64,000 nt of DNA from positions 99,639 through 163,638 of the forward strand of contig NZ_JARGEN010000026.1 in assembly GCF_029211125.1 (NCBI RefSeq), given 5' to 3'. How positions within the stretch are numbered: the first letter of the stretch is position 1; each line of letters opens with the position of its first letter. The translations under genes were made by a program, and so were the position numbers. Of this stretch, positions 44,543 through 52,249 are shown piece after piece. Source of the stretch: Curvibacter soli (GTDB lineage Bacteria > Pseudomonadota > Gammaproteobacteria > Burkholderiales > Burkholderiaceae_C). The notes beneath the pieces are model-generated. The model was not told the DNA's origin and ran no database searches. It was given only the letters and a program-made list of their open reading frames with translations.

Positions 44543-44883
44543 GTGCATTCCGCACCCACGCAGGCCGGGCGGCGGCGCCCCAGCGTGAGCCAGGTCAGCC
44601 GCCAGACGCCCAGCGCGCAGCCCACGCGGCCGCGCGCGAACAGCGCCAGCCCCGCATAGAGCAGCGGCTTGCGGCCCCCATGTCGGAGGCCGGACCGCAG
44701 AAGAGCCGCCCGAGGCCAAACGACACGAAGAAGACCATGAGGCTCATCCGAACCGCGCCCGGATCGACCCCCCAGGCTGCGCCCGATGGCCGGCAGCGCG
44801 GGCAGGTACATCTCGATGGCGAACGGGCCGATGGCCGAGAGCAGGCCCAGCAGCAGGGCCATGCGGAGGATGGGGAAGGTCAT
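44536..44883 (-). pseudogene. Bcr/CflA-type MFS exporter fragment
   Basis: The N terminus MALLLGLLSAIGPFAIEMYL-PALPAIGRSLGG is the classical Bcr/CflA first helix. The expected MSLMVFFVSFGLGRLFCGPASDMG follows in a different frame, then GGRKPLLYAGLALFA returns to the first. After that the sequence diverges and stops, so only about the first two to three helices of a 12-helix protein remain. Frameshifted and truncated. Confidence 0.75.
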
Positions 44884-45061
44884 GAGGCGCTTGGGGAGGA
44901 TGACACACGGAGCGAGGCCCGTGCGCAGGCCCCGCGAAGCCCTCCATTGTCGCGAAGGCGGCGACTCTCTGCACAGGCGTGACTGATGGAGTGAGAGACT
45001 GCCCGGGCCTGTTTTGCATAAGTCATGGAAAAACGAGGTGGTGTGGGCATGCCGGTGGTTC

Positions 45062-46200
45062 TAGTTATTGATTGCAATAACAAACGACAGTATTATGATG
45101 CCTGCTTTGCTTTGCGGGGGGGTGTCATGCCACGGGTTGCAGTCGCGTTGTCGTGTACAGCAGAAGTCATGGGCGAGCTCGAGAGGCTGGCGCGCAGCCG
45201 AAGCGGCGAAGTGCGCCTGGCCGAGCGGGCGCGCATTGTTCTGGCTTGCCTTCGCGGCAAGCGCAACGACCAGGTTGCCCGCGAGATCGGGGTGCGGCCG
45301 AACACGGTTGGCCAGTGGCGCCGACGTTTTGCTGAACACGGCCTGGCGGGACTTCGCGATCAACCCCGGCCCGGCAAGCCAGCCAAGTACGGCGCCGCGT
45401 TGCGCGACCGAATCCTGGCGCAGCTTGAGTTGCCGCCGCCAGCGGGCCTGGCGAGCTGGGATGGCGGCTCGTTGGCGCAGGCGCTGGGCGTGTCCGACGA
45501 TGCCGTGTGGCGCGCGCTGCGCAAGGAAGGTATCCAGTTGCGGCGCCACCGCACCTGGTGCGTCAGCACCGACCCCGAGTTCGCCGCCAAGGCCGCCGAC
45601 GTGATCGGGCTGTACCTGAACCCGCCGCACAACGCCTTGGTGCTCAGCGTCGACGAGAAGCCCTCGATTCAGGCGCTCGAGCGTACTCGGGGCTATGTGC
45701 AGACCAGCAGCGGCAAGATCGTCCAAGGATTGAAGAGCACCTACAAGCGCCATGGCACGGTCAACCTGTTCGCTGCGCTGGAGGTCGCCACCGGCGTCAT
45801 TCGCGGCAAGACGACGCAGACCAAGAAACGAGCGGATTTCCAGGCCTTCATGGACGAGGTGGTTGCCGAGCAGCCGGCTGACCGGCAGATCCACGTCATC
45901 CTGGACAACCTGAACACCCACAAGAAGAACGACGACTGGCTCGCTGCGCATCCGAACGTCACCTTTCACTTCACGCCCACCAGCGCGAGCTGGCTCAATC
46001 AGGTCGAGATCTGGTTCGGCATCTTCCAGCGCAAGACGCTGAACAATGCAAGCTTCTCAAGCGTCGAACAACTCACTCAGGCCATCCATGACTTCACCGC
46101 TGCATACAACGACAAGGCCACCCCCTTCGTGTGGCGCAAGCGCGAGGTTCGGGGAACCCAGCTTAGAAACACTATCGTTGATTTATGAAATTAAACACTA
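45062..46200 (+). mobile_element. IS630-family insertion sequence
   Basis: One transposase gene between imperfect terminal inverted repeats: left TAGTTATTGATTGCAATAAC, right (read inward) TAGTGTTTAATTTCATAAAT. Similarity continues inward through CAAACGACAGTATT and CAACGATAGTGTTT. A TA dinucleotide at each outer edge (45062-45063, 46199-46200) fits the TA target duplication of IS630/Tc1 elements. Length is about 1.14 kb. It appears intact. Confidence 0.85.
45127..46188 (+). CDS. IS630 family transposase
   Basis: A 353-aa transposase. The N-terminal winged helix-turn-helix region has RLAERARIVLACLRGK, QVAREIGVRPNTVGQWRRRF and GLRDQPRPGKPAKYG. The DDE catalytic domain has Asp in LVLSVDEKPSIQ, Asp in HVILDNLNTHK and Glu in SWLNQVEIWFG. 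The frame is uninterrupted and its 3' end runs into the right terminal repeat. I start at ATG 45127; an upstream ATG at 45025 would lie outside the element. Confidence 0.93.
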   Translation: MPRVAVALSCTAEVMGELERLARSRSGEVRLAERARIVLACLRGKRNDQVAREIGVRPNTVGQWRRRFAEHGLAGLRDQPRPGKPAKYGAALRDRILAQLELPPPAGLASWDGGSLAQALGVSDDAVWRALRKEGIQLRRHRTWCVSTDPEFAAKAADVIGLYLNPPHNALVLSVDEKPSIQALERTRGYVQTSSGKIVQGLKSTYKRHGTVNLFAALEVATGVIRGKTTQTKKRADFQAFMDEVVAEQPADRQIHVILDNLNTHKKNDDWLAAHPNVTFHFTPTSASWLNQVEIWFGIFQRKTLNNASFSSVEQLTQAIHDFTAAYNDKATPFVWRKREVRGTQLRNTIVDL

Positions 46201-46279
46201 GTGCCGTGTGACTTTGCCGCCCGCACAGGAATGGTGGCTGCGGTTTGCGGGCAAGCGGGCCTGTGAGGGCCCGGAAAGA

Positions 46280-46315
46280 CAAAAGCCGTGGCGCATCCAG
46301 CATCACGGCTTTTGA
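46280..46315. terminator. Bidirectional hairpin terminator
   Basis: CAAAAGCCGTG and CACGGCTTTTG form a perfect 11-bp stem around a 13-nt loop, with T-rich flank to the right. It lies between the IS630 element and the MITE at 46.5 kb in a region with no gene; it may be left from a gene deleted from this site. Confidence 0.7.
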
Positions 46316-46401
46316 TAGTTGTTTTGATATTGGCTTGCTGATTGGCGGCCGGTAAAATTCCAGCATTTCCCTTAAAAATCAACAACTTATCAAAACAGTT
46401 C

Positions 46402-46421
46402 TGGCGGAGAGGATGGGATTC
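46402..46421 (-). repeat. tRNA-Ser 3'-end remnant (old attachment site)
   Basis: This 20-bp stretch matches 58352-58371, the 3' end of the intact tRNA-Ser(CGA) gene, at 19 of 20 positions and in the same orientation. The match stops before the T loop is complete. It lies left of the hipBA island, as expected for a displaced tRNA end at the outer boundary of integrated DNA. Confidence 0.6.
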
Positions 46422-46491
46422 CTTGTAAGTCTTTGATTTGCCACCTTGCAATGACGACATGACCATCGTGCCTCAGTGCGCAGTTTTTGAA

Positions 46492-46730
46492 CCTGGAAAC
46501 GGCAATTGGATGCGCCTGCCAGTGCCGTGATCGGGGTGCCAGGCAAGACGCGACGACGCGGCGGGCTACTACTGCCCGCAAGGAGGAGCAACGCCGCATG
46601 GCGCCCCGAGCGCGGTGCTGGCAGGTGCATAGCGCTCTCACCCCCACGAGGTGAACGCCATCGAAGCCGTCAACGCTCGATTTCATGCGGCCTGGCAAGG
46701 GATACACAGCGGTCAACTGCTGTTTCCAGG
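46492..46730. mobile_element. MITE family A, copy 2 (uninterrupted, 239 bp)
   Basis: Ends are CCTGGAAACGGCAATTGG and (inward from the right) CCTGGAAACAGCAGTTGA, 15 of 18 identical. A perfect 5-bp target duplication TTGAA lies at 46487-46491 and 46731-46735. It corresponds to 3523-3976 without the nested element and so documents the empty site. No transposase is encoded. Confidence 0.9.
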
Positions 46731-46847
46731 TTGAATGGCCTTGAATCTCGGGCTCGCCGACGAGACACGGCCATGCTCTCGTTCGACCTTCCTCTTGGAG
46801 CAAGAGGCTGCGCAGGGCCCCGGCGCAAATACCGGATAAGCAACTAT

Positions 46848-46876
46848 TTGCGATTAACCGGTTATTACGGTAATAT
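46848..46876 (+). promoter_or_regulatory. hipBA promoter with overlapping palindromic operators
   Basis: A -35-like TTGCGA (46848) and -10-like TAATAT (46871) are 17 bp apart. Between and over them lie two palindromes, TAACCGGTTA (46855-46864) and ATTACGGTAAT (46864-46874), well placed for HipB autorepression. The hipB ATG is at 46903. Confidence 0.6.
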
Positions 46877-46902
46877 ACTTTTACTTCTAATAGCGGTAAG
46901 TC

Positions 46903-47169
46903 ATGTCCAACAGAATCCAGCCCATTGCCACCGCCCCTCAACTGGGGGCCCTACTGCAAGGCACACGCAAGAGCCGTAAGCTCACGCAGGCGCAACTCGG
47001 GGCACGAATGGGTCTGAGCCAAAAGCGTGTGTCTGAGCTGGAGCTCGCGCCAGGCTCATTGAGTGTGGACCAACTCCTGGACATCTGTAACCAGCTGGGA
47101 CTGCAGCTGAGTATTCAGCCACGCGACGAAGAGCAGCAGGCTACCAATTCCCAGCAGGCGGACTGGTAA
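46903..47169 (+). CDS. hipB: HipB-like antitoxin, XRE-type helix-turn-helix
   Basis: An 88-aa protein with an XRE HTH at residues ~15-70 (LGALLQGTRKSRKLTQAQLG, MGLSQKRVSELE, LSVDQLLDICNQLGLQL) and a short polar tail (EEQQATNSQQ). It is followed after 3 bp by hipA. HipB proteins neutralise HipA and repress their own operon. The AT-rich promoter and the lower GC of this pair compared with the core genes point to horizontal origin. Confidence 0.88.
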   Translation: MSNRIQPIATAPQLGALLQGTRKSRKLTQAQLGARMGLSQKRVSELELAPGSLSVDQLLDICNQLGLQLSIQPRDEEQQATNSQQADW

Positions 47170-47172
47170 GTC

Positions 47173-48519
47173 ATGGGGCGCCGTGGAAGCTCCCAACCGC
47201 TGGCCATCTGGGCTAATGGCGAACTGGTGGGCCGCTGGACTCCAGCCACCCGCCGGCCGATGGAGTTACGCTACGAAGATAGCTGGCTGGCATCTCGTTC
47301 CGCCCGGCCGTTGTCATTGTCGTTGCCCCTGCCACTTGTAGGCAACGAACCGATTCGTGGAGACCGAGTCGAGCACTTCTTTGACAACCTGCTGCCAGAC
47401 CGCGGTGTCATCCGCAAGCGCCTGGCACAACGCTATGCCGCTGGCTCAGAGGACACCTTCGACCTCCTGGCCGCCATTGGCAGGGACTGTGTGGGTGCCG
47501 TTCAATTGCTGCCACTTGACGAACAGCCAACGGGCTTCAACCGCATAGACGGAGAAGTCCTTGACGAGGAGGCCGTGGCTACCCTTCTGCGCAACACCGT
47601 CAGGACAGGCCAGTTCGGTCATCAAGGTAAGGAGCAGGACTTCCGCATTTCAATTGCTGGCGCGCAGGAGAAGACTGCTTTGCTGCGTCATGGGGGCAAA
47701 TGGTTGAAGCCGCTCGGTGCCACACCCACCACGCACATCCTCAAGCTGCCCCTGGGCCTGGTCGGCAACATGCAAGCTGATATGCGCACATCGGTCTACA
47801 ACGAGTGGTTGTGCTTGAAGCTCATGGGCGCGTTGGGGTTCGAGGTAGCCAACGCGGACATCGTCACTTTTGCTGACCACCCACCGGTACTGGCAGTGGA
47901 GCGATTCGACCGCAGGATGCATCCATCCGGCACATGGTTGCTCCGTCTACCCCAAGAAGACTTCTGTCAGGCGCTGGGCGTGACCCCCGCCAAAAAGTAC
48001 GAAGCCGACGGTGGTCCAGGAATTGAGCAGCTTGCCCAGGTGCTCAATGGCTCCCAAAACGCGCGCGCCGACTTGAAATCATTGCTGTCAAGTCAAGTGG
48101 CCTTTTGGTTGCTGGCCGCCACCGACGGTCATGCCAAGAACTTCAGCATCCGCCTTTTCGCGGGTGGCAGTTATGCGCTCACGCCGATGTACGACGTGCT
48201 CTCCGCGTGGCCCTTCATAGGTAATGGGAAGAATCAACTGGCGTGGAGAAATGCCAAACTGGCCATGGCATTGAGCGGTAAGAACCGCCACTACGATTTG
48301 GCGACCATCATGCGACGTCACTTCAACGCAACGGCTGCCAAGTGTGGCTGGGGCGAGAACGCAGAGGACATCATCAGCGAACTGCTTGCCCGGGTTGAAC
48401 CGGCCATCGAGGCGGTCACCCGGCAGTTGCCTCCGGGTTTTCCGCAAGATGTGGCTGTGGCCATCTTTGAGGGCGTGCGTAAACAGGTCAAGCGCCTCGC
48501 GGGACAACCGCCAACCTAG
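47173..48519 (+). CDS. hipA: HipA family serine/threonine kinase toxin
   Basis: A 448-aa HipA toxin: N-terminal HipA_N domain (LAIWANGELVGRWTPA, LSLPLPLVGNEPIRGDRVEH-FFDNLLPD), the activation-loop region ISIAGAQEKTALL, and kinase motifs AVERFDRR, VAFWLLAATDGHAKNFSI (catalytic Asp and Asn) and LTPMYDVLSAWP (metal-binding Asp). HipA kinases phosphorylate glutamyl-tRNA synthetase or other targets and cause growth arrest. The TAG stop coincides with the CTAG target of the MITE that follows, so the native C terminus may have differed slightly. Confidence 0.92.
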   Translation: MGRRGSSQPLAIWANGELVGRWTPATRRPMELRYEDSWLASRSARPLSLSLPLPLVGNEPIRGDRVEHFFDNLLPDRGVIRKRLAQRYAAGSEDTFDLLAAIGRDCVGAVQLLPLDEQPTGFNRIDGEVLDEEAVATLLRNTVRTGQFGHQGKEQDFRISIAGAQEKTALLRHGGKWLKPLGATPTTHILKLPLGLVGNMQADMRTSVYNEWLCLKLMGALGFEVANADIVTFADHPPVLAVERFDRRMHPSGTWLLRLPQEDFCQALGVTPAKKYEADGGPGIEQLAQVLNGSQNARADLKSLLSSQVAFWLLAATDGHAKNFSIRLFAGGSYALTPMYDVLSAWPFIGNGKNQLAWRNAKLAMALSGKNRHYDLATIMRRHFNATAAKCGWGENAEDIISELLARVEPAIEAVTRQLPPGFPQDVAVAIFEGVRKQVKRLAGQPPT

Positions 48520-48677
48520 TGCAGTGTTCAACGCTAAGCAGCACATAAAACCGCGCCTTTTGACGCATGGCGGCGTTGCAAATCCTCGCGATAGCGACGG
48601 CCATCGCTGTGGTTTGCGCCTTGCCCTGCGCCAAAACGCATCGCTTTCATTTGTGCCGCCAAGCATCGAACACTGCA
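48520..48677 (-). mobile_element. MITE family B, copy 2, directly after the hipA stop
   Basis: 158 bp with perfect ends TGCAGTGTTC and GAACACTGCA, flanked on both sides by CTAG (48516-48519 and 48678-48681), a clear 4-bp target duplication. It is in opposite orientation to copy 1 at 42420. The left CTAG contains the hipA stop codon. Confidence 0.9.
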
Positions 48678-48681
48678 CTAG

Positions 48682-49060
48682 TCCCAAACGAACGGCGCTC
48701 CTCGTCTAGGAAGCAGTTTTCAAACCATCGCTACACGTAGTGCATCACTGTTGATGCGCTACTAAGGAAATTTGATGAGTCTGAACATCGCAAAACTGCT
48801 GGCGACATTGAGCTTGCGCGCGATTGGGGCAAAGCACAGCGCTGATCCTTCAGCCGAAAAATCCGTTCGATGCCGAGGGATTTGAATCCGGACGCCTTGC
48901 GGAGCGGCGGTCGGAGCGAATGATGCCAAAAATCGCCGCGACGACTCAGGAGGTTGGCGGTGACGCCGCCCCACCCATCTTCCACGCTGGAATGTCTCAC
49001 GACGTTCCAGTGCATCCAATCCAACCGCAAACCAGATGGTAGAAACGATGGTAGATAAAA
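48682..49060. other. Gene-poor stretch
   Basis: About 380 bp between the MITE and the satellite boundary. A 36-codon frame starting MSLNIAKLLATLSL (48775) and a 72-codon frame containing LILQPKNPFDAEGFESG (48824) are present, but neither is recognised. It may be the residue of a gene disrupted by earlier insertions. Confidence 0.4.
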
Positions 49061-49087
49061 ACAAAAAACGCCCCGAGAGGCGCTTGT
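49061..49087 (-). terminator. Terminator formerly downstream of tRNA-Ser
   Basis: Minus strand: CGCCTCTCGGGGCG hairpin followed by TTTTTTG. It lies just outside the left attachment core, at the place where the tRNA-Ser transcript would have ended before the satellite inserted. The element supplies a different terminator at 58312-58344. Confidence 0.75.
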
Positions 49088-49098
49088 TTGCTTGCTTA

Positions 49099-49113
49099 CT
49101 GGCGGAGAGGGTG
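49099..49113 (-). repeat. attL core of the satellite
   Basis: CTGGCGGAGAGGGTG, identical to 58351-58365. It represents the displaced original 3' end of tRNA-Ser; sequence diverges immediately to the right of it. Confidence 0.75.
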
Positions 49114-49235
49114 TCCCTCTAACCCGTAATCTCATGTTGTCCCGAAACGTCCGAAAACACCCATATAAATCAAATACTTAGGAAATCATTGTTGTCTTGC
49201 GTTATCCCATAAAACCCCGCACAATCGCACCATGC

Positions 49236-49258
49236 TGCGGGGGACAATGCGGGGGACG
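49236..49258 (+). repeat. Integrase arm-type direct repeats, left
   Basis: Two direct copies of TGCGGGGGACA (second copy ends ACG), with 12-bp periodicity. The same pair in the same orientation occurs near the right end (58277-58299) within a longer conserved context (AATCGCA-N3-TGCTGCGGGGGACA). The repeats lie between attL and the integrase start, as expected for arm sites. Confidence 0.7.
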
Positions 49259-49306
49259 TTATCGCCAGCCTGCAGCCCGTTCGTTTGATTCGAGAAAGAG
49301 GCCGCT

Positions 49307-50545
49307 ATGGGAAACATCAACCGACTGACTGCGCTGCAGGTTCAAAAGCTGAGCAAGCCGGGCTATCACGCCGATGGTGCTGGCCTGCATCTTTGCGTCA
49401 AAGCGACCGGCGGGAAAAGCTGGATTTTTCGCTATCGGTTCGGCGGCAAAGAGCGCGAGATGGGCCTGGGGCCGCTGCACACGGTTTCGCTCGCTGAGGC
49501 ACGCGAGAAAGCACTGGCACAGCGCAAGATGCTGCTAGACGGTGTGGATCCATTGGCAGCAAAACACGCCAGCGAAGTGCAGCGCAAACTGGCTGAGGCG
49601 TCTGTCATTACGTTTGACACTGCAGCGACCAGCTACATCGCCAGCCACCGGGCAGGCTGGAAGAACGAAAAACACGCTGAGCAGTGGACTAACACCCTCA
49701 CCACCTACGCCAGCCCCGTTTTTGGTTCGTTGCCAGTCGCAGACATCACGACACCGCTGGTTCTGCGCGTGCTGGAGCCGATATGGACTACAAAAACTGA
49801 GACTGCATCGCGGGTTCGTGGTCGTGTCGAGAAAATCCTCGATTGGTGCAAAACGCAAGGCTATCGGACGGGGGACAACCCGGCGGCGTGGCGTGGGCAT
49901 CTTGAGAACCTGCTGAGCGCACCACAAAAGACAAAGAAGGTCGAACACCATCCGGCGCTGCCCTGGCGTGAAATCGGCGCGTTCATGCAGGCGCTTCGCA
50001 CCATGCCCGGCACTGCTGCCCTGGCGACCGAGTTCATCATCCTGACCAACTGCCGCACATCCGAAGCCATCGAGGCGCGTTGGGCAGAGATCGACATAGG
50101 CGAGAAGCGTTGGACTATCCCAGCCAGCCGCATGAAAGCCGCAAAAGAGCACACCATCCCATTGTCTGATGCGGCGCTGGCAGTCCTGCAGCGTCTGAAA
50201 GCAGAGACAAAAGAGGGCGAGTTCGTGTTCCCCGGCGGCAAGAAAAACACCCCGTTGTCAAACATGGCCTGTCTCGCACTGCTAAAGCGCATGGGCCGCA
50301 GCGACCTGACGGTTCACGGCTTCAGATCAAGTTTCAGAGATTGGGCTGGCGAGGCTACTGCGCATCCCCGCGAAGTCATAGAGCACGCCATGAGCCACCA
50401 ACTGAAAGACAAAGCCGAAGCCGCCTATCAGCGCGGGAGCCTGCTAGAGCGTCGTCGTGTGCTGATGGCCGACTGGGCGCAATACTGCGCAAAGCCTGCG
50501 GCGACCGGCGTCGTCGTGCCCCTGCAAAGCGCGAAATCGGCCTGA
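49307..50545 (+). CDS. int: Tyrosine recombinase / integrase of the satellite
   Basis: A 412-aa P4-type integrase. The N-terminal DUF4102-like arm-binding domain has YHADGAGLHLCVKATGGKSW and LGPLHTVSLAEAREKAL; the core-binding domain is about residues 100-190. The catalytic domain has Arg in LTNCRTSEAIEARW, HGFRSSFRDWA (HxxR) and a terminal Tyr in AEAAYQRGSLLERRR. It should integrate the element at tRNA-Ser. It is similar in architecture to the integrase at 60631, which is a separate protein. Confidence 0.94.
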   Translation: MGNINRLTALQVQKLSKPGYHADGAGLHLCVKATGGKSWIFRYRFGGKEREMGLGPLHTVSLAEAREKALAQRKMLLDGVDPLAAKHASEVQRKLAEASVITFDTAATSYIASHRAGWKNEKHAEQWTNTLTTYASPVFGSLPVADITTPLVLRVLEPIWTTKTETASRVRGRVEKILDWCKTQGYRTGDNPAAWRGHLENLLSAPQKTKKVEHHPALPWREIGAFMQALRTMPGTAALATEFIILTNCRTSEAIEARWAEIDIGEKRWTIPASRMKAAKEHTIPLSDAALAVLQRLKAETKEGEFVFPGGKKNTPLSNMACLALLKRMGRSDLTVHGFRSSFRDWAGEATAHPREVIEHAMSHQLKDKAEAAYQRGSLLERRRVLMADWAQYCAKPAATGVVVPLQSAKSA

Positions 50546-50606
50546 CACTTTTCACGCAACTGCTGACCGAAACCGATTTGACCTACATAACCTACAAACC
50601 GAAAAA

Positions 50607-51269
50607 ATGACAACACGCGCAAAACCTGATTTTTCCGTGGGCGGCGGCGGCATGGTTGACCCTGAATTCATCCCCGCAGACGTCCGGCGCGAACTGCTGC
50701 TGCATCTCGAAAAATCGCCATTGACGGGCGAGCAGAAAAAGGCGCTGATCCAATACGCGAACGACATGGGGCAGATGGTGATGGATGGCGAATTGCTGCC
50801 CGCACAAATACAGCGCACGCAGATCGAGCGCGTTGCAAACGAAGCGCGTCGTCTGCTGCAGGCCCTGAATCAACTGAGCGAGCCAGCCCGAGACTCTTTG
50901 CACGTGCATACTGATTCCCTAGCCTATGGGAGCCGCCCACCTGTCGAGCTTGAGCAGGCCGTCAAAGCGGCGATAAAGCAACCCGGCGGGAGCTTGCTGG
51001 CGACGGGCTGGGACTACGTAGAAGCGCTCGAAAAAGCCGCTGAATATGCCGCACAGCAATACACCATAGACACAACAACAAAACCAGAACAGAGCCGCGC
51101 GCGGGGTTTCGTGTCTATGCTGGCTGAGCACGTTCGTGGCATGACAGGGAAGCCCCCGCCGAAAGACAAAGCAAGCTGGTTTGCCTGTTTTGCGGCGTGC
51201 CTGGGTGAGCATCTTGCACTGCCTATCGGCCCGCGCGTCGTCGCGTCCGGCGTCACAGCCATACGTTGA
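50607..51269 (+). CDS. Satellite protein of unknown function
   Basis: A 220-aa soluble, mainly helical protein not recognised. It begins MTTRAKPDFSVGGGGMVDPE, contains a helix-rich central part (LLLHLEKSPLTGEQKKALIQ, QRTQIERVANEARRLLQAL), and ends with FACFAACLGEHLALPIG. It follows the integrase by 61 bp, and the 106 bp after it, before the AlpA-like gene, may hold a promoter. Position suggests a regulatory or stability role but nothing in the sequence proves it. Confidence 0.7.
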   Translation: MTTRAKPDFSVGGGGMVDPEFIPADVRRELLLHLEKSPLTGEQKKALIQYANDMGQMVMDGELLPAQIQRTQIERVANEARRLLQALNQLSEPARDSLHVHTDSLAYGSRPPVELEQAVKAAIKQPGGSLLATGWDYVEALEKAAEYAAQQYTIDTTTKPEQSRARGFVSMLAEHVRGMTGKPPPKDKASWFACFAACLGEHLALPIGPRVVASGVTAIR

Positions 51270-51374
51270 TAACGCGAGATAGTCCAACAACGTAGGGGCG
51301 CAAAAACGGGGGATTTTTGACACTGCTTTCATACCGCAGTCACAAGACAACGCGGGGCAACTTGAAAGCGAACA

Positions 51375-51572
51375 ATGTCGCAAACCATCCCTCGGGCAGC
51401 ACGCCCGAAACACGCTGCCGAAATCCTCGGCGTTGGCGTGTCAACCCTGTGGCGCTGGGCAAAAGAGCGCGCCGACTTCCCTAAAGCGCGTCGTCTGTCG
51501 AGCCGCTGCACAGTGTTCGACACTGGCGAGCTTGTCGCATGGCGCGATGCACAGAAGGGCGGTGCAAAGTGA
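51375..51572 (+). CDS. AlpA-family excisionase/regulator
   Basis: A 65-aa winged-helix protein: ARPKHAAEILGVGVSTLWRW, AKERADFPKARRLSSRC, FDTGELVAWRDAQ. This is the MerR-like AlpA fold. AlpA proteins act as excisionases and activate integrase or early satellite genes. Its stop overlaps a GTG start of the next small gene as GTGA. Confidence 0.85.
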   Translation: MSQTIPRAARPKHAAEILGVGVSTLWRWAKERADFPKARRLSSRCTVFDTGELVAWRDAQKGGAK

Positions 51573-51814
51573 TCGGCAACACCCAGAAAGCACAAAGCCC
51601 GGCGGCAACCGGGCTGAGCGCAAACGAAAACACAAGCACCAGCATTCTAGACCAGAAGCGCGAGACGACGCTAATGGCACGCTTCGCCATAAAGGGCGCT
51701 GCGGTTCACCGTCTGGCCGATGGCGGGTTCATCGTTGCGCAGTGGGGCCTGACCCGTCACTGTGCCGACTTCGCTGCGCTGGTCGGTTTCGCCCGTCAGA
51801 TGGGGGTGATCTAA
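51569..51814 (+). CDS. Small satellite protein of unknown function
   Basis: 81 aa from the GTG that overlaps the alpA stop, or 47 aa from ATG 51674 (MARFAIKGAAVHRLADGG, then FIVAQWGLTRHCADFAALVG). The second half looks like a real compact domain, with a beta-hairpin then helix pattern; the first half is polar and low in structure. It is abutted by the next gene's ATG. No family recognised. Confidence 0.6.
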   Translation: MIGNTQKAQSPAATGLSANENTSTSILDQKRETTLMARFAIKGAAVHRLADGGFIVAQWGLTRHCADFAALVGFARQMGVI

Positions 51815-52249
51815 ATGGTCATTCAGCCTCCTGTTAAACAGCCCCGACAAGTTGGCGCACCTGTTGCAAAGCACGGTCGTGCCCAAGAAAAAGCCTTCGC
51901 AGCCAGTACAGCATCGCTTACCGGCGAGAGCGTGCGCAGCATTCAACGTCACCTTGCCCGCGCTGAAGCCTTGGGCGACGACTTGGATCGGATTTTTGGC
52001 ACCAGTCTCGATAAGGGCGTGGAGCTTGATGCTCTGATAAAGCTGCCAGAGCAAGCGCGCAAAGATCTTATCGAGCGTGCGCAGTCAGGTGAAAAAATCA
52101 GCGCGGTCAAGATTCTTGCGCACGAAGAGAGTGAGTTTTTCGAGGTCAAGCTGAAGGCCAAAACGCTGCAGGCGCTGCACCGCAAGTTGCAGGCGGCGCT
52201 GGCCATTGTCGAGTCGCACCTGGCGAACGAGGTGGAGGCGAAGCAATGA
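51815..52249 (+). CDS. ParB-like helix-turn-helix fragment protein
   Basis: A 144-aa basic helical protein. Residues ~20-55 (EKAFAASTASLTGESVRSIQ, RHLARAEALGDDLDRI) resemble the DNA-binding HTH of ParB/Spo0J-like proteins, without the CTPase/nuclease part. The C-terminal half is predicted coiled coil (VKLKAKTLQALHRKLQAALA). Its stop overlaps the primase-helicase start by 4 bp (ATGA), so it is probably a replication accessory. Confidence 0.65.
   Translation: MVIQPPVKQPRQVGAPVAKHGRAQEKAFAASTASLTGESVRSIQRHLARAEALGDDLDRIFGTSLDKGVELDALIKLPEQARKDLIERAQSGEKISAVKILAHEESEFFEVKLKAKTLQALHRKLQAALAIVESHLANEVEAKQ

Noticed and set aside
45025..45126. N-terminal extension of the IS630 transposase (start MEKRGG)
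   Set aside because: It begins outside the left inverted repeat and carries no family similarity; the internal ATG at 45127 gives the normal length.
46201..46400. Gene in the gap right of the IS630 element
   Set aside because: Only short frames without ribosome sites; the region holds a hairpin terminator and AT-rich sequence.
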